Shown: positions 61,577-64,000 of the stretch, piece after piece
Numbering within the stretch: the first letter of the stretch is position 1
How the letters are laid out: each line of letters opens with the position of its first letter
DNA from: Ricordea florida
Taxonomy: Eukaryota > Cnidaria > Anthozoa > Corallimorpharia > Ricordeidae
Reading direction: 5' to 3'
NCBI GenBank assembly: GCA_949710005.1
Contig: OX453280.1
Coordinates: 11,125,605 to 11,189,604 of the forward strand
Length of the DNA stretch: 64,000 nucleotides
Program-made: the position numbers and the translations under genes
The notes under the pieces: generated by a model
What the model was told of the DNA's origin: nothing
Database searches by the model: none
The model's input: only the letters and a program-made list of their open reading frames with translations

Positions 61577-61802
61577 TACCAATCGCTACCCCTCCCAAAA
61601 TAATTTTCCAATTTTTAATTATTACTCACCCAACCCCCAACAAAGATACAATTTGACCAAACCCTAAATAAATAATCATAAAACCGGCCAAAAATTGACC
61701 GCGCCCTTTTCCCAAAATTGGCCGAGTGAATTTTTAGTTTCTAGTCCCCCAACTTTTGTGACCACGCCCTTTTTGAGCCAGAACTGTCATTCTTTTACTA
61801 CT
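61577..61802 (-). repeat. P2 right terminal inverted repeat
   Basis: Complement of 44776-45003. The differences are scattered substitutions and no gene conversion is obvious. Confidence 0.9.
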
Positions 61803-61806
61803 CATT

Positions 61807-62665
61807 GTCAGTAGCAACTGGTAAGACTGGTTGAATAGAGAGGATATGGCCAAAGTCCATCAACTTTCTCAGTGTCTGTAAGAAAACAGTACGCAAGAAA
61901 ATGCTGCTTTATCTGATTAAATTAAGAAGGATGCGGCTCGTTATTCAACTAACTAGTTTTTGGAAGTAAATAAAGGATGCCTTTCCTTGGGCAACTACAG
62001 AGTTTAAATACTTTCAATTATTACCTCGTTAAGCTCATATTGGGGAAGCCAAAGTTCACTCTGCCAAACTCTTCTCAAGATTAGATGAAAAAGAAAAAGC
62101 GCAAAAAGAGAACTTGCCTTAACTTAACGTTATTGACAAAAAGGTGTGTAATTGTTTTCAACTACTACTATCAAGTGTGTATAAGCAATTTTGGTGTCAT
62201 CCAGCCACCACAATTCTAAATTGCAGTCATCAAAGCTGATAGAATCGAACAGTTTTAAAAATGTTGAATTTCAAATTAGGTATTTACTAGTAAAGGCAGA
62301 AAAAAGTTTGATTAAGCAATCAAAACTAATGTGTCATGTAGGATTTTAGGTCCCACTGAGATTTGAACTCGGATCGCTGGATTCAAAGTCCAGAGTGCTA
62401 ACCATTACACCATGGGACCACGCACATTCTAGTCTTTGTTTACTAAATTGATATATTATTCTATGGAGTTGAGATATTTTGCGTTCAAACTGCCGTATAG
62501 TTTCCTTTGTGTTACTAATAGATTTTAATATCTTCAGCTCTATTATGAGCTATTGATTTGTTCTATCATAGAGCTTTTGGTAACCCTAATGATTGGGAAT
62601 GCTTCATGAATTACCATTTCTTTTCAGTTTTCCCCTGATAGCATTGTAATATAGTATTATTGTCC
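61807..62665. repeat. Duplicated tRNA-Gln unit part B, copy 2
   Basis: Matches 43327-44195. It starts at the CATTG target copy of P2 and continues the interrupted host sequence. Confidence 0.9.
62348..62419 (-). tRNA. tRNA-Gln (TTG), second copy
   Basis: Same as the gene at 43876-43947, except for one T-stem base (CCGAG/CTCAG leaves one C-A mismatch), so it may be less stable. Confidence 0.9.
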
Positions 62666-63742
62666 GCATTTCGTCATTCAGAATGCAAATGGGTAAAGAG
62701 AACTCCAACACTCATAGATTAACTTACTTGTCCATATGAAAACAGAATAGGTGTGGTGGTTATTAATCCTGTACTTTCAAGTAAATTAAAAAGCACATAC
62801 TTTAAAATGAGGCACGGATTAAGAGGCTGTCCGCGTAAGAACGGAGAAGGCAATTTTCGGACCTTTTCCGATTTGGCTGATTTTTTCAGTAAACGTCAGC
62901 CATTATGTCCCATGTACAAATATCACATTTGTTTGGATCAATTCGATTTATTTCATTTTTTGCGAGGCTGTTTCTGAGACAACCTCAGTGTTGCCCGATT
63001 TGCCTTCCGACATTGTCAGATTTAGCCCTATACTTAGGGAGCTGCCAAATTAGACCTTTTTTACGAAACAAGCTCAATTTTTCACATATTCAAGTTTAAT
63101 CTCTCCTTAATACTTGACATGTAGTACAGAAAAACTTGGAACAAGTTTGACCGAACAAAAAGGTAACCTCTGTCACAATACAAAATAAGCGAAACGTGAC
63201 ATACTTTCAGTTGAGTAGTATTTTCTCCAATGTGGCACCTAAGTTAAGGTAAACTGAATCATGACACGAAAGTACTAAGGCCAGACAAGTGATTTACAGA
63301 ATAAAATCTGTGGGCACTCTACGCCCTGCCTTGTAGGAAATTGTGCTAATTTACCAAATCTGCGCCATTGTGATGTACGCTTACATTTCGGCGGTACGAC
63401 CGATAAACTAATTGTCCAACTAAAAACGCTTTGGAACTTAAGTTAACATCAACAGTCCGCCTCGTTAGTTGCAAATAAACATTTTCGGTTGTTTTTGCCG
63501 TTGTTTACAACAGATGCAAATGTCCGTAACAATGCTATGAAACCAACGACCGATATCAGATCCGCATCACAAATATGCAAATTGACTGAAAACCCGATGT
63601 CTGTTTGTTCCTCATGAAAAAACCCTTTTTAAGGTTCATTTCCAGGAAATTGGATTTCATCTTTCCGTCCAATGCACTGCATTTTGTTTTTCTGCTCAAT
63701 CCTACGGTGGCCCATAGGGGTAAGACACAACTCAATTTCTCT
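62666..63742. other. No gene seen
   Basis: No supported feature. Short frames show no motif. Confidence 0.4.
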
Positions 63743-63862
63743 TCTGAAACACAACAATCTTTTAGAGAACACAACAATCTTTCCGAGAACCAAACAATCT
63801 TTTCGACAACACAACGAAATTTCGCGATACACAACAATCTTTTTCAAAACACAACAAAATTT
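63743..63862. repeat. Minisatellite, about 24-bp unit
   Basis: About five imperfect units built on ACACAACAATCTTTT plus CGAGA, in tandem. The last units drift (ACACAACGAAATTTCGCGAT). Confidence 0.75.
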
Positions 63863-64000
63863 CAAAGTACTGGTAACTAACCCTGACGCTGAAAGCGACC
63901 TGAACCTTGGACTAGCTCTAGTCAGATGGGTTTGCTCTGGTGCATGCTGTTGCCCGCCATGTTTTGTCACAGTTGTGGTGGTTGAAGAAGAGCAGATCAC

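Larger units (their letters stand above)
44776..61802. mobile_element. Polinton/Maverick P2, full length with TIRs and target duplication
   Basis: The left end AGTAGTAGAAGAATGACAG and right end complement AGTAGTAAAAGAATGACAG are flanked by CATTG (44771-44775 and 61803-61807). The uninterrupted site survives in the duplicate unit (CACATTGTCAGTAGC, near 43320). Length 17,027 bp. It carries PolB, integrase, ATPase, a capsid-like gene and a dozen small genes. Confidence 0.95.

Noticed and set aside
63743..63862. CRISPR-like array at the right end
   Set aside because: Units are about 24 bp and contiguous with no constant spacers. It is a plain minisatellite in a eukaryotic genome.

Overview
The window reads as the genome of a cnidarian, most likely an anthozoan. 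It carries an intron-containing secreted trypsin fused to an ShKT domain, tRNA-Gln genes, and a dense mix of Polinton/Maverick, Kolobok, Penelope-like, Ty3/Gypsy and LINE sequence. This is inferred from gene families and repeat content; no taxonomic search was possible.

Region 1 (about 2.2-23.0 kb) is a large adintovirus/Polinton-like element, here called P1. It encodes a RING protein, a conserved Polinton gene, a protein-primed family B DNA polymerase, a short protein with a histone H3-like N-terminus, a possible Bcl-2-like protein, a DDE integrase with chromodomain, a capsid-associated protein, a small basic protein, a packaging ATPase, several virion-type proteins and a GRF zinc-finger protein. 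P1 is decaying: the polymerase, the integrase and a 167-codon gene each hold an in-frame stop, three other genes are frameshifted, and a Kolobok DNA transposon (about 12.6-17.4 kb) cut the gene at 11.4-12.6 kb. A 5'-truncated Penelope-like element lies inside that Kolobok, and a 176-bp hammerhead-like palindrome lies inside the Penelope element. Neither major capsid protein nor protease was recognised in P1.

The most unusual feature of P1 is on the minus strand at 2255-4525. The RING exon has a strong phase-0 donor at 3923/3922. Below it lie seven short ORFs, each directly behind a polypyrimidine-AG acceptor, each open in phase 0 from that acceptor, and each with its own stop. This looks like a RING ligase with seven interchangeable C-terminal tails, plus a membrane-anchored form when the intron is retained. 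The terminal and divergent P1 promoters share AACCGGTT-like boxes beside TATA boxes.

Region 2 (23-31 kb) holds a broken Myb/SANT-like gene, a tRNA-derived repeat, and the host trypsin-ShKT gene in five exons (25651-30892) with a MITE and a foldback repeat in intron 3. Region 3 (31-43 kb) is a transposon graveyard: a Gypsy fragment, a LINE endonuclease fragment, a 161-bp hammerhead-bearing insertion with a 12-bp target duplication, and a minus-strand Maverick relic (35808-42374) split by a short-LTR Gypsy element that itself contains a terminal-inverted-repeat transposon.

Region 4 (43.1-62.7 kb) is a duplicated tRNA-Gln unit, into which a second Polinton, P2 (44776-61802, 17,027 bp, ends AGTAGTA, target duplication CATTG), has inserted. 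P2 belongs to a different lineage from P1. It carries SAP-like repeats fused to PolB, a convergent integrase, a capsid-like protein, an ATPase, a run of small virion/membrane-type genes, an SLOG-family protein, a Cys-His repeat protein, and diverged copies of one gene at both ends. Most P2 core genes also carry stops or frameshifts, and its TIRs differ by about 6%. A recurring TTTGTAAC...GTTACAAA palindrome punctuates the terminal intergenic regions. The last 1.3 kb hold only a minisatellite.
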